Shown one piece after another: positions 18,131 to 26,372 of a DNA stretch of 64,000 nucleotides. The translations under genes and the position numbers were made by a program. A model generated the notes under the pieces. The model searched no databases, had not been told where the DNA came from, and saw only the letters and a list, made by a program, of their open reading frames with translations. How positions within the stretch are numbered: the stretch's first letter is position 1; each line of letters begins with the position of its first letter. The stretch covers positions 266,894 to 330,893 of the forward strand of contig NZ_JPYO01000036.1 in NCBI RefSeq assembly GCF_000757485.1. Reading direction: 5' to 3'. The stretch is from Achromobacter sp. RTa. Its GTDB lineage: Bacteria > Pseudomonadota > Gammaproteobacteria > Burkholderiales > Burkholderiaceae_B.

Positions 18131-18155
18131 GTAACGCCCGGCCCGGGAAAGTTCC
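18131..18155 (-). promoter_or_regulatory. BtrS-type promoter of the bopN operon
   Basis: On the minus strand: GGAACT (18155-18150), 14 bases, GTTAC (18135-18131). Geometry is identical to the elements before both bsp22 copies and btrA. The bopN ATG lies 45 bases downstream. The block looks like the -35/-10 pair of an ECF sigma factor. Confidence 0.65.
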
Positions 18156-18168
18156 ATGCAGGTTCGAT

Positions 18169-18193
18169 GGAACCAAGCCGAGGCGGACGTTAC
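18169..18193 (+). promoter_or_regulatory. BtrS-type promoter of the first bsp22 copy
   Basis: GGAACC (18169-18174), 14 bases, GTTAC (18189-18193), pointing to the plus-strand gene at 18311. It lies back to back with the bopN promoter, only 13 bases apart, so the two main secretion operons share one control region. The first blocks of the two promoters form part of an inverted repeat GGTTCGATGGAACC (18161-18174). Confidence 0.65.
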
Positions 18194-18310
18194 GAACACG
18201 GCATGGCGACGGAGCTGGACCGGACGGTAACGGCATCCGTGAATATTCCAAGGGTTAACCCTTAATGAGCGAGGCGTTCTTCACCGGACGCACAGCAAGA
18301 GGAGAAGAAG

Positions 18311-19036
18311 ATGTCCACAGTTTCCGGAGCAGGCGTCGGCGGCATAGCGGGCATGGACCTGGGGTCGATGGACCTGGAAACCGCGCTGATGGCGGTCCAG
18401 AGCGAGCGCACCCAGTTGCTGGAGGACGCCCTGCGCCTGCAGCTCGATTCGGTAAGCGCCCGCAATGCGGAGATGGCCGGCCTGAACGACTCCATCGCCG
18501 CCAAGTCGTCCGAGAACAACAAGCTGGAAGAGTCCAACCTGTCCATGCAGAAGCAGATCACCGAGCTGCGGGACCTGCAATCGCGGCTCAAGGCCAGCGA
18601 GTGCCCGAATCCTGAGGGCTGGTACGGCCTGTCATGGGGGCAGGGCGACGACAAGGCCCTGTCGCATGCCACGCTGGACCAGATCAAGGCGTCGGGCCTG
18701 AGCATTCCTGGCGGCGCGGATGCGCCGCGCGACGTGGACGGCAACGGCACCATGGACGCCAAGGGCAGGGTGGTGGCCGGCTGGCAAAAGGAGATCGACA
18801 CCAAGGTGGCGGCGTTGGAGGAGAGCATCAAGAACAACGCGGCCACTGTCGAAGCCAACAAGACCGAAATGACGTCCATCAAGAGCCAGGTCGACGCGCT
18901 GGGCAATACCCAGCAGACGGAAATGCTGCGGCTGCAAGGCATGACCGGCAAGCGCAACGAGGCCTTCGACGTGATGACGAACTTCATCAAGAAGATGCAG
19001 GACAGCCGTTCCAGCATCATCGGCAACATGCGTTGA
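18311..19036 (+). CDS. Bsp22-like filament protein, longer paralogue
   Basis: A 241-residue protein clearly related to the next gene product. Both have an N-terminal MDLETALMAVQSER/MDIETALMMVQGER helix, a variable middle part, and almost the same last 42 residues (37 of 42 identical), ending KKMQDSRSSIIGNMR. Bsp22 of Bordetella forms the filament at the needle tip and is needed for translocation. This copy has a longer middle region (about residues 65-170) with coiled-coil heptads, a Cys and an Asp-rich DVDGNGTMD loop. It is the first gene of the plus-strand operon, with its own promoter. A specialised or alternative tip protein is a likely role. Confidence 0.75.
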   Translation: MSTVSGAGVGGIAGMDLGSMDLETALMAVQSERTQLLEDALRLQLDSVSARNAEMAGLNDSIAAKSSENNKLEESNLSMQKQITELRDLQSRLKASECPNPEGWYGLSWGQGDDKALSHATLDQIKASGLSIPGGADAPRDVDGNGTMDAKGRVVAGWQKEIDTKVAALEESIKNNAATVEANKTEMTSIKSQVDALGNTQQTEMLRLQGMTGKRNEAFDVMTNFIKKMQDSRSSIIGNMR

Positions 19037-19054
19037 TACGGAGGCCGGCAGAGT

Positions 19055-19079
19055 GGAACTTCCGGTCCGGCACGGTTAC
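19055..19079 (+). promoter_or_regulatory. BtrS-type promoter of the second bsp22 copy
   Basis: GGAACT (19055-19060), 14 bases, GTTAC (19075-19079), starting 18 bases after the first paralogue ends and 81 bases before the next ATG. It gives the second copy, and everything after it, an independent start. Confidence 0.65.
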
Positions 19080-19160
19080 TCATGCAGCATGCGAGGCCGG
19101 AACGGCCCCGACCCAGGCGCGATGCTCCGGAAACGCGGCGCGCCATCCTTGGAGAGAGCA

Positions 19161-19763
19161 ATGAGCATAACAGCCGCTGGCGCCAATGGCGCCAACAACA
19201 TCGGCCAGATCGACCTGTCCAGCATGGACATCGAGACGGCCCTCATGATGGTGCAGGGCGAACGCGTCAAATTGCTGGACGCGCAGTTGCAGAACCAGAT
19301 CAACGAGGTGCAGAAGCGCAACACCGAAATCGCCAAGCTGAACGAGGCCATGAACAGCCTCAACGCGCTGGCGGGCCTGTTCAAGTCCGGCAAGGACGGC
19401 GGCACCAAGATGAAGGACGGCGACATTCCCGACTGGAACAAGGCCGGCACGGAGAACGACAACCGCTACAACGCGATGCGCGACGCCATGTGGAGCGCGA
19501 TGGGCGAAGCCGGCATGGACCTGAACACCGACAAGTACCAGCTGAAGGTGGACGGCGGCGTCAGCAATGTCACCAAGGGCAGCATCGAAACCGCCATCCA
19601 GGCCATCAAGAACAAGGTGGATGCGCTTTCGAACACCCAGCAGATGGACATGACGCGCCTGCAGGGCATGACCAACAAGCGCAACGAAGCCTTCGACGTG
19701 ATGACGAACTTCGTCAAGAAGATGCAGGACAGCCGCTCGTCCATCATCGGCAACATGCGTTGA
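19161..19763 (+). CDS. bsp22: Needle-tip filament protein Bsp22
   Basis: A 200-residue protein (ATG 19161, with ggagag just before it), close to the 205 residues of Bordetella Bsp22. Helical N-terminus (IETALMMVQGERVKLLDAQLQNQINEVQKRNTEIAKLNEAM), a short variable middle, and a conserved C-terminal helix pair. Bsp22 is an abundant secreted protein that polymerises at the needle tip and bridges to the BopB/BopD translocon. Reading frames further upstream (to 19053) cross the promoter and were not used. Which of the two copies is the true functional counterpart is judged only by length. Confidence 0.82.
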   Translation: MSITAAGANGANNIGQIDLSSMDIETALMMVQGERVKLLDAQLQNQINEVQKRNTEIAKLNEAMNSLNALAGLFKSGKDGGTKMKDGDIPDWNKAGTENDNRYNAMRDAMWSAMGEAGMDLNTDKYQLKVDGGVSNVTKGSIETAIQAIKNKVDALSNTQQMDMTRLQGMTNKRNEAFDVMTNFVKKMQDSRSSIIGNMR

Positions 19764-19801
19764 TCGAACCTCTCAATCCTTCCCCAATCCGGAATACCCA
19801 C

Positions 19802-20098
19802 ATGAGCCAGAAAAAGACCCCCGAACAGATCCACGCCGATGCCGAGCGCGCGCTGGACAACGCGCGCCGCGCCCTGGCGCAGGCCGACGAGTTCTACCGG
19901 GACCAGGGCCTGGATCCGGAAAAGGTGCGCGCCGTAAGCGCGCAACGCCTGGGGGCCAAGGAGCGCGAAGAGGCCGAGTCTCTGTTCCGCCAGGACCTGG
20001 AAGCGGTGGAGAACGAGGTGGCGCAGGAATTGGCGCGGCAGAGTTTCGCCGCGCCGGCGGCGTCGGGCGGCATCAAGAAAATGCGCCCCATGGTGTAA
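19802..20098 (+). CDS. Small charged protein between bsp22 and bcrH1
   Basis: A 98-residue, highly charged helical protein: QKKTPEQIHADAERALDNARRALAQADEFYRDQG, then an acidic coiled-coil-like stretch and a basic C-terminus (GGIKKMRPMV). It belongs to no family I recognise. It starts 38 bases after bsp22 and 32 bases before bcrH1, so it is made together with the tip and translocator proteins. A cytoplasmic helper for Bsp22 is a reasonable guess from position only. Confidence 0.6.
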   Translation: MSQKKTPEQIHADAERALDNARRALAQADEFYRDQGLDPEKVRAVSAQRLGAKEREEAESLFRQDLEAVENEVAQELARQSFAAPAASGGIKKMRPMV

Positions 20099-20130
20099 GG
20101 CGGGCGCCGCCCAGGAAACAGGAGAACGAC

Positions 20131-20643
20131 ATGAGTCTGACCCCGGAAGAGAACGCCGCCCTGGCGCGCAACCTCGAGGCCGCCATGGAAGAGGCCACCG
20201 GCGGGCTGGCCAGCTATATACGCGGGGGCGGAAAGCTCGGCGACGTGCTGGGGCTGGCGCCGGCCGAGCTGGAGGCGATGTACTCGCTGGGCCATGCCTT
20301 GTACGAGCAGCAGCGCTACAGCGAGTCGTTCAAGGTTTTCTCCGCGCTGGTCACCTACGACCACACGCAACCCCGCTACGGGCTGGCGCTGGCGGCCGCC
20401 AGCCGCATGCTGGGCCGGCACGAGGACGCATTGCGCCAGTACCTGCCGGCCATCGCGGCAGACCCGCTGGATCCGGCGCCGCTCTACTACAGCGCGGAGT
20501 CGCTGGTTGAAATGGGGCGCCGCGACGAGGCCATCGAAGCGTTGGACGCCGTTGCCGCAATGTGTGACGGCGAGGAAAAGCACGCCACCGTGGCGGCGCG
20601 CGCGCGTGTCCTGCGCGACGCCCTGGCCGGACCGCAGGCCTGA
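20131..20643 (+). CDS. bcrH1: Translocator chaperone BcrH1 (SycD/LcrH family)
   Basis: A 170-residue class II chaperone. Three TPR-like repeats run from about residue 45 to 150 (LEAMYSLGHALYEQQRYSESFKVFSALVTYD is the first), as in SycD/LcrH/IpgC, which keep the hydrophobic translocators soluble before export. Strong ribosome binding site (caggaga) before the ATG. It directly precedes bopD, its likely client. Length matches LcrH proteins (about 165). Confidence 0.88.
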   Translation: MSLTPEENAALARNLEAAMEEATGGLASYIRGGGKLGDVLGLAPAELEAMYSLGHALYEQQRYSESFKVFSALVTYDHTQPRYGLALAAASRMLGRHEDALRQYLPAIAADPLDPAPLYYSAESLVEMGRRDEAIEALDAVAAMCDGEEKHATVAARARVLRDALAGPQA

Positions 20644-20692
20644 ACCCCGCCGGGCGCCCTGAGGCGCGCGGCCAAGATACTGGAGCCATTCC

Positions 20693-21565
20693 ATGAGCAT
20701 CAATTCCGTAGGCGGGGGCGGCGCGAATCTGCCGTCCAACATCGAAGACCTGTTCAAGAGCGCGCCCTCCGACGTTCTTCAGAAGCTCGTCGACAGCAAG
20801 CAGTCCATCGCTTCCGAGAACGAGGCCGTCAAGCAAAAACTGCTGGCCGAGATGGGGGCAATAAGGGAGTTGAATGGCGAGACGTTGGCGCAGATCTTGG
20901 CGGCCATGAGCGGGAAGCTGCCGGACGCGGGCGGCGGGGCCAATCCGTTGCAGGCGCCCGAAGGAAAGCTGGGCGTCGACGCCGGGTCGACGCTCAACGC
21001 GCTGTCGCAGCTGAGTGAACAGGAAGTGCAGACCGACATGTATGCCTTCATGATGCTGTTCCAACAGCTGGCGCAGACGATGCGCACGTCGGCGCGGGAA
21101 GTGCGCGCCAGCGAGCTGCAGGCCCAGGTCGACACCCTGAAGGGCGCCGCCGAAGAGATGCGCAACGCCGCGGAGGAGCGCATGATCGGCGCGATCACCC
21201 AGGGCGCGTTCCAGATCGCGGGGGGGCTGGTCCAAATGGGGGCGGGCTTCAAGCAGGGCAGCGTGCTGGCCGGCGGTGGGTCCGAGGCCCTGGCCAAGAG
21301 CTATTCGGACAAGGGGGCAGGCATCTCCGGCGTCGCCAGCGGCATCGGCACCATCGTGAACGCCGCGCAGGAGCGCAAGGCGGCAGAGCACGACGCCAAG
21401 CGTTCGGAACTCGAGGCCCAGTCCAAAGTGCATGAGTCCGGCGTGCAGCAGGCCAACGAAATGGCCCAGCAGATGATGGACGTCATCCGCGACCTGCGCG
21501 ACAAGCTCTCCGCCATAGAACAGTCGCGCATGGAAACGAACCGCGGCATCGCCCGCAACATCTGA
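20693..21565 (+). CDS. bopD: Minor translocator BopD (YopD-like)
   Basis: A 290-residue secreted translocator that, with BopB, forms the pore in the host membrane. Features: a Gly-rich polar N-terminus, a single moderately hydrophobic segment (MIGAITQGAFQIAGGLVQMGAGF, about residues 163-185) and a long C-terminal coiled coil (about 225-285). Layout matches YopD (306 residues). It lies between bcrH1 and bopB in the usual order. There is no signal peptide, as expected for type III cargo. Confidence 0.88.
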   Translation: MSINSVGGGGANLPSNIEDLFKSAPSDVLQKLVDSKQSIASENEAVKQKLLAEMGAIRELNGETLAQILAAMSGKLPDAGGGANPLQAPEGKLGVDAGSTLNALSQLSEQEVQTDMYAFMMLFQQLAQTMRTSAREVRASELQAQVDTLKGAAEEMRNAAEERMIGAITQGAFQIAGGLVQMGAGFKQGSVLAGGGSEALAKSYSDKGAGISGVASGIGTIVNAAQERKAAEHDAKRSELEAQSKVHESGVQQANEMAQQMMDVIRDLRDKLSAIEQSRMETNRGIARNI

Positions 21566-21591
21566 GCCGGCGTAGGCCAGGGGACCCCGAC

Positions 21592-22815
21592 ATGAATTCG
21601 ATTTCTTCCAATATCGGCAGTTCCGCGCTGCCGCCGGGCGCCAGCCTGCCGGGCGACGCCGGCGCGTCGGCGGCCCAGGCCGCGCAGGCGACCGCCAAGG
21701 TCCGCGAACTGCTCGGCGCCTTCATGGATATGGCGGGCTCCCTGCCGGATGCCAAGGGCGCGGCGCCTGGCCGCTCCGACGCCATGTTCAACGGCAATGG
21801 CGCGCCCACGCTGGAGCCGCCGCCGCAATCGTTCTCCGCCAACGACATGATCGATCTGCTGCGCAGCATCCGCTCCAAGTCGGATGCCGCGCAGATCGCC
21901 AGCGCCAAGGAGAACCTGGCGTCCGCGCGGACCAAGATGGAGAAGAACAACGAGGCGCAGCTGCAGAAGATCCAGGACTACGTCAAGAAATGCGAGGAAG
22001 CCGCCAGCAAGGGGCTCCTGGGCAAGATCTTCGGCTGGATCGGCAAGATCGCCGCGGTGGTGTTCTCGGCCATCGCCGTGGTCGCGCTGTCGGCAGGATC
22101 GGTGGTCACGGGCGGCGCGGCGGCGCCGCTGCTCGCCCTGGCGGTAATGGGCCTGATCGGTTCGACGATCGCGCTGGCGGACCAGATATCCAAGGAGTGC
22201 GGCGGGCCCGAGATCAGCCTGAGCAACCTCATGACGACCGTCGCCAGCAAGTTCCTGCAGGCCTGCGGCGTCGACGAGGAAACGGCGCAGCGCATCGGCA
22301 AGGTGGTCGCCGGGGTGGTGGGGCTGGCGTCGCCCGCCCTGTTGATGATCGAGCCGGGCCTGCTGGGCGGCCTGGCCGGCGGCATCGCCGAGCTGGCCGG
22401 TGCTGACCAGAAGACCACGATGGCCCTGACCATGGCCTTCGCCATCGCGGCAGCCGTCACGGTGGGCGCCGTGACCATCGCCGCTTCCGGCGGGGCCAGC
22501 GCGGTGAGCACCACGTCGCGCGTGCTGGCCGCCGTCGGGCAGATCACGCAGGGCGCGACGCAGATCGCGCAGGGCGCAGTCAAGATTTCGGTTGCCCAGA
22601 CCAAGCGCGAGGCCGAGGACATCCAGGCGGACAAGAAGGAGATGGACGCCATCACGCGCAAGCTCCAGGCCAGGATGGAAGAGGCGCAGGAAGAGATCAC
22701 CAAGGTGATCAAACAGATGGAAGAAGGCCTGCGCATGGTGTCGCAGATGATCAACGGCGCCGCCGACAGCATGTCGCAGATCACTGCGAACATCGGCAAG
22801 CGGATGGCGGTCTGA
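21592..22815 (+). CDS. bopB: Major translocator BopB (YopB/SipB family)
   Basis: A 407-residue protein of the YopB/SipB/IpaB family. A coiled coil (about residues 100-140) is followed by the hydrophobic core: IGKIAAVVFSAIAVVALSAG (about 147-166) with VVTGGAAAPLLALAVMGLIG after it, VVAGVVGLASPALLMI (about 240-255) and AFAIAAAVTVGAVTIAASGG (about 283-302). A second coiled coil closes the protein (about 340-400). It builds the translocation pore with BopD. It starts 26 bases after bopD; bcrH2 follows. Confidence 0.9.
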   Translation: MNSISSNIGSSALPPGASLPGDAGASAAQAAQATAKVRELLGAFMDMAGSLPDAKGAAPGRSDAMFNGNGAPTLEPPPQSFSANDMIDLLRSIRSKSDAAQIASAKENLASARTKMEKNNEAQLQKIQDYVKKCEEAASKGLLGKIFGWIGKIAAVVFSAIAVVALSAGSVVTGGAAAPLLALAVMGLIGSTIALADQISKECGGPEISLSNLMTTVASKFLQACGVDEETAQRIGKVVAGVVGLASPALLMIEPGLLGGLAGGIAELAGADQKTTMALTMAFAIAAAVTVGAVTIAASGGASAVSTTSRVLAAVGQITQGATQIAQGAVKISVAQTKREAEDIQADKKEMDAITRKLQARMEEAQEEITKVIKQMEEGLRMVSQMINGAADSMSQITANIGKRMAV

Positions 22816-22849
22816 CGCCCGGCGCATGGCAACGCAACAAGGAAAGAAA

Positions 22850-23311
22850 ATGGCCGACAGCGCAATTCAACGTGACGAGTTTGGCGAGGCGCTTTTCAAG
22901 GGGTTTGAAGGCTTGCCGTCCGCGGGCCGCCTGACCGCCGAGCAGCTCGAGGTGGTGTACGCGCTGGCGTACGCGCATGTCGCCCAGGAACAGTATGCCC
23001 AGGCGCTGCCGGTGTTCGCGTTCCTGGCGCAGTATGGCCCGACCCGCAAGCATTATCTGGTGGGGCTGGGCGTGTGCCTGCAGATGCTGGGCCGATCCGA
23101 CGAGGCCGTCACGATCTATTCGCTGGTGCTTACCCTGTATCCGGATTCATGGCACGTCGCGCTGCGCGTCGCCGAATGCCAGATGGCCGGCCAGCAGCTG
23201 GATCAGGCGCGCCGAACGCTGGAACTGCTGTGCACCCCCGGCATCCCGGAGGACGTGCGCAAGCGCGCCGAAGCGCTGTTGCAACTGACCACGAGGGAGG
23301 CCGCGTCTTGA
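22850..23311 (+). CDS. bcrH2: Second SycD/LcrH-family chaperone BcrH2
   Basis: A 153-residue TPR protein beginning MADSAIQRDEFGEALF (ATG 22850, with aaggaa 6-10 bases upstream; an ATG at 22826 would add 8 residues). Repeats include LEVVYALAYAHVAQEQYAQALPVFAFLAQYGPTRKHYLVGLGVCLQMLG. It belongs to the same class II chaperone group as BcrH1 and follows bopB. Two such chaperones around the translocator genes match the Bordetella arrangement; each probably prefers a different translocator. Confidence 0.85.
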   Translation: MADSAIQRDEFGEALFKGFEGLPSAGRLTAEQLEVVYALAYAHVAQEQYAQALPVFAFLAQYGPTRKHYLVGLGVCLQMLGRSDEAVTIYSLVLTLYPDSWHVALRVAECQMAGQQLDQARRTLELLCTPGIPEDVRKRAEALLQLTTREAAS

Positions 23312-23314
23312 AGC

Positions 23315-23788
23315 ATGGACGATAACGCGCTTTCACCACCCGGGCCCGCAGCGGCCCAGGCCGCCATGGCCCAAGCCCCCATGGCCCAAGCCGTCTCCCA
23401 GGAGACGGCTGTTGTGCTTCTGGCGGACGACGCCAGAATGCTGTCGGAAATCGGTTTCCTGGCCGCCGGCGCGGGCGATGCCGCTCGCGCCGAGACGATT
23501 TTCTCCGCGCTCAGGCGCTTGCGCCCCGGCCAGGCATACCCCTTGATCGGGCTTGCCGTCGCCTGGCTGAACGCCGGAAGGGCGCCGGACGCCGTGCGCC
23601 TGCTGGAGAACGCCGTGCTTGCCGACCCGGCCGAGCGGCCGCTGCTGGACGCGTGGCGCGGCTTCGCGCTGCAACTGGCCGGACGCAACCGGGAAAGCGC
23701 GCGCCTGTTGGAAACGGTCGCCCACGGCGACGGAGAGGGCGCGCGCCTGGCGCGTGCACTGCTGGGCCTGCCGCAGGAGGGCGCATGA
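23315..23788 (+). CDS. TPR protein of the secretion operon (YscG-like)
   Basis: A 157-residue protein with a low-complexity N-terminus (repeated AMAQA) and then TPR-like helices (MLSEIGFLAAGAGDAARAETIFSALRRLRPGQAYPLIGLAVAWLNAGR). Size and fold resemble YscG/PscG or HrpB1-type proteins, which bind the needle subunit or other early substrates. Since a BscE-like protein is encoded with BscF in the other operon, this could be its partner. It begins 3 bases after bcrH2 and is followed by bscI. Confidence 0.65.
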   Translation: MDDNALSPPGPAAAQAAMAQAPMAQAVSQETAVVLLADDARMLSEIGFLAAGAGDAARAETIFSALRRLRPGQAYPLIGLAVAWLNAGRAPDAVRLLENAVLADPAERPLLDAWRGFALQLAGRNRESARLLETVAHGDGEGARLARALLGLPQEGA

Positions 23789-23834
23789 CGCGCGCCGCGA
23801 CTGCTTGTGATCATCGACTTTGGAGCTAGCGTAC

Positions 23835-24251
23835 ATGGAAATCGCAGCGCTTTCGGCCGCCTTGCCGCCCATTCTGTCCACGCCGCCGACGCCGCCAGCG
23901 GCGCTGGCCACCGAACGCTTCAATGCGGTCATGAACGCGCCCGAGGCCGCGGCGCCGGCCCTGACGGGGCTGCAGTCCGCGCTGCAATCGGCCTTCGCGG
24001 CGCCGGTGGACGCCGCGCCGCCGACCCTGGGCAACCAGATCCTGGCCAGCCTGCGCAGCACCACCACCGAATACTCGGAGAAGTGGCAGGGCATATCCAG
24101 CCGCATGGACGCCATCTCCTCGCAGCCCTCCGTGGCCGAAATGATGCGCCTGCAGGCGGATCTGCTGCAGGTGTCCGTGCAGTATGAAATGGTGGGCAAG
24201 GCAGTGTCGCGCACTACGCAGAACATAGATTCGCTGGTCAGGATGTCGTGA
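23835..24251 (+). CDS. bscI: Inner rod protein BscI (SctI)
   Basis: A 138-residue protein (ATG 23835, with ggagc 9-13 bases before). The C-terminal half has the SctI pattern: SRMDAISSQPSVAEMMRLQADLLQVSVQYEMVGKAVSRTTQNIDSLVR, a helix pair that binds the export gate and anchors the needle. The N-terminal half is Ala/Pro-rich. It is coupled to bscJ: its TGA shares one base with the next ATG. Confidence 0.87.
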   Translation: MEIAALSAALPPILSTPPTPPAALATERFNAVMNAPEAAAPALTGLQSALQSAFAAPVDAAPPTLGNQILASLRSTTTEYSEKWQGISSRMDAISSQPSVAEMMRLQADLLQVSVQYEMVGKAVSRTTQNIDSLVRMS

Positions 24252-25087
24252 TGCGGGAAGTCTGCTGCCTGTCATTTTTCACTCAGGCCCCGAGACGGAG
24301 CGTGGCGGCCTTGCGGCTGCTCGCCATCGGCCTGACGCTCGTCCTGGCCGCCTGCGGTTCGCGGGTGGAGCTGTTCTCGGCCGCCAACGAAAGCGAGGCC
24401 AACGAGGTGCTGTCGGTGCTGCTCGATGCCGGCATTTCGGCGCAGAAGGCGGTCACCAAGACCGGCGTGGCCGTGTCGGTGGACGGCCAGCAGGTGGCGC
24501 GCGCGCTGGATATCCTGCGCGCTCGGGGGTTGCCGCGCGAACGTTTCGACGGCATGGGGCAGATATTCCGCAAGGAAGGCCTGGTGTCCTCGCCGCTGGA
24601 GGAGCGGGCCCGCTACATTTACGCCCTGTCGCAGGAACTGACCAACACACTGTCCCAGATGGACGGCGTGCTGGCGGCGCGCGTGCACGTGGTGCTGCCC
24701 GAGCGCGGCGGCGTGGGCGAGAACACCACGCCATCGACGGCGGCGGTGTTCATCAAGCATCAGGCGGGCTACAACCTGGACGCCCTGCAGCCGCAGATCC
24801 GCAAGCTGGTCACCCACGCCATTCCGGGCCTGACCGAAGACCGCGTGTCGATCGCGCTGGTGTCGGCGCAGCCGGCCGCCGCCGCTGCTGCTGCGGGCGG
24901 CGCCATGCGCCAGGTGCTGGGCATCGAGGTGGCGGACGGGTCGTCGGGCGTGTTGGTCGCCTGGCTGGTTGCGCTGGTCCTGCTGGTGCTGGCGCTGGCC
25001 GGAGCGGTCGGCTGGCTGCTCTGGCGCTACGGCGTGCCGGCGCGCGCCCGGGCCGAACGCCGCGAGCCCGTGGGCGAGGCGCGCTGA
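24251..25087 (+). CDS. bscJ: Inner-membrane ring lipoprotein BscJ (SctJ)
   Basis: A 278-residue member of the YscJ/PrgK family. The lipoprotein signal ends LTLVLAAC (Cys near residue 35). The periplasmic ring domain carries VELFSAANESEANEVLSVLLDAGI and RARYIYALSQELTNTLSQMDGVLAARVHVVLPE. A C-terminal membrane segment (GVLVAWLVALVLLVLALAGAVGWLLW, about residues 235-260) matches the Yersinia form. ATG 24251 was chosen over the GTG at 24248 because it overlaps the bscI stop codon. Confidence 0.92.
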   Translation: MREVCCLSFFTQAPRRSVAALRLLAIGLTLVLAACGSRVELFSAANESEANEVLSVLLDAGISAQKAVTKTGVAVSVDGQQVARALDILRARGLPRERFDGMGQIFRKEGLVSSPLEERARYIYALSQELTNTLSQMDGVLAARVHVVLPERGGVGENTTPSTAAVFIKHQAGYNLDALQPQIRKLVTHAIPGLTEDRVSIALVSAQPAAAAAAAGGAMRQVLGIEVADGSSGVLVAWLVALVLLVLALAGAVGWLLWRYGVPARARAERREPVGEAR

Positions 25088-25089
25088 TC

Positions 25090-25746
25090 ATGGCGCCGGC
25101 GGCGAGCGCGCTGGACAGGCGGCTGGTTGAGTTCAACCAGCTGCCCAGCCGCACCTTGCACCCCAGCCGCCATGCGGCGTTTGCGTCGGCCGCCGCGCTG
25201 GAGGCGATGGCGCGCGCGCCCGCCCTGGATGCCGCCTGGCACCGCCACTGGTCGCGGGACATCCTGAGGGGGCTCGGCCTGCTCGACCGTCCGGTGACGG
25301 ACGCCGGCCGGCCCGAGCTGGCGCTGGCGCTTCTGGCGCCGGATGCGCTGGCGTTGTGCGCGCGCCGCCTGGGCGCGGTGCTTTGCGGCCCTCGCCTGCG
25401 CCGCGCCATCGCCGGCGACGAGGTGCGGCTGCTGCTCGCAAGCCTGGGCGCCGATCTGGTGGATTTTGCGCGCCGAGCGGCTGCCGGCCTGCATGCCGGC
25501 ATTGCCGAAAGCGCGGCATGGCCGATCGAGCAGACCGCCGCCGCGGTCGATGCGCTGGGCCACGGCGCCTTGCGGGCCGCGTTGAGCGGCGGCGGCCCCG
25601 AACTGCAGCTGCGCGCCGAACTGAAACTGCCGGAGCTGCCGGCCCACGATTCCCCCCTGGCCGCGGCCGACGCTTTGTCGCTCGGGCTGTCGATACTGAA
25701 GAACACGGATCCCACATGGCATTCCTCATTTCCCGCGATCCGCTGA
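25090..25746 (+). CDS. bscK: Sorting-platform protein BscK (SctK)
   Basis: A 218-residue Leu/Ala/Arg-rich helical protein located between bscJ and bscL, the position of YscK/SctK, the adaptor that links the cytoplasmic sorting platform to the ring. It begins VEFNQLPSRTLHPSRH within the first 30 residues, which fits the family's conserved N-terminal part. Its end overlaps the start of bscL by 31 bases. The family is poorly conserved, so order is the main support. Confidence 0.78.
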   Translation: MAPAASALDRRLVEFNQLPSRTLHPSRHAAFASAAALEAMARAPALDAAWHRHWSRDILRGLGLLDRPVTDAGRPELALALLAPDALALCARRLGAVLCGPRLRRAIAGDEVRLLLASLGADLVDFARRAAAGLHAGIAESAAWPIEQTAAAVDALGHGALRAALSGGGPELQLRAELKLPELPAHDSPLAAADALSLGLSILKNTDPTWHSSFPAIR

Positions 25747-26354
25747 CGCCTCGCGTCTTAGCCGGCCGCGTCGACCCCGCCGCGCGGGTGCTGCGCGCCG
25801 ACGACCATGCGGCCTGGGTCGGCGCGGAAGCGCTGCTGGCGCAGGCGAGCGCCCAGGCCGATGAGATCGTCGGCGGCGCCCGCACGGCATTCGAACAGGA
25901 AAGCAAGCGTGGCTACGAAGAGGGGCGCGAGTCCGCGCTGTTGGACCAGGCCGAGAAAATGATAGAGACCGTCGGCCGCACGGTGGAGTATTTCGCAGGC
26001 GTCGAAAACGAGATGGTGGAGCTGGTGATGGCCGCCGTGCGCAAGGTCGTGGACGGTTTCGACGACCGCGAGAAAGTGATGGTGGTCGTGCGCAACGCCT
26101 TGGCCGTCGTGCGCAACCAGAAGCAGATGACCCTGCGGCTGAATCCGGCGGAAGTGGACACGGTGCGCGGACAGATCAATGACCTGTTGGCCGCCTATCC
26201 GGGCGTGGGCTACCTGGACATTCTGGCCGATGGCCGGCTGGCGCGCGGCGCCTGCATCCTGGAAAGCGAGATCGGCATGGTCGAGGCCAGCCTGGAGGGC
26301 CAGATCCAGGCGCTGCGCCAGGCCTTCCAGCGCACGCTGGGCAGCCGGGTTTAG
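25716..26354 (+). CDS. bscL: ATPase regulator BscL (SctL, HrpE/FliH family)
   Basis: A 212-residue stator protein. ATG 25716 lies inside the end of bscK. It starts MAFLISRDPLTPRVLAGRVDP and has a long helical part (about 55-110) and a FliH-like C-terminal domain (about 115-205: LRLNPAEVDTVRGQINDLLAAYPGVGYLDILADGRLARGACILESEIG). It binds and restrains the ATPase BscN and tethers it to the sorting platform. Longer upstream reading lies within bscK and is not used. Confidence 0.88.
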   Translation: MAFLISRDPLTPRVLAGRVDPAARVLRADDHAAWVGAEALLAQASAQADEIVGGARTAFEQESKRGYEEGRESALLDQAEKMIETVGRTVEYFAGVENEMVELVMAAVRKVVDGFDDREKVMVVVRNALAVVRNQKQMTLRLNPAEVDTVRGQINDLLAAYPGVGYLDILADGRLARGACILESEIGMVEASLEGQIQALRQAFQRTLGSRV

Positions 26355-26372
26355 CATGGGCAGGCCCTGATC

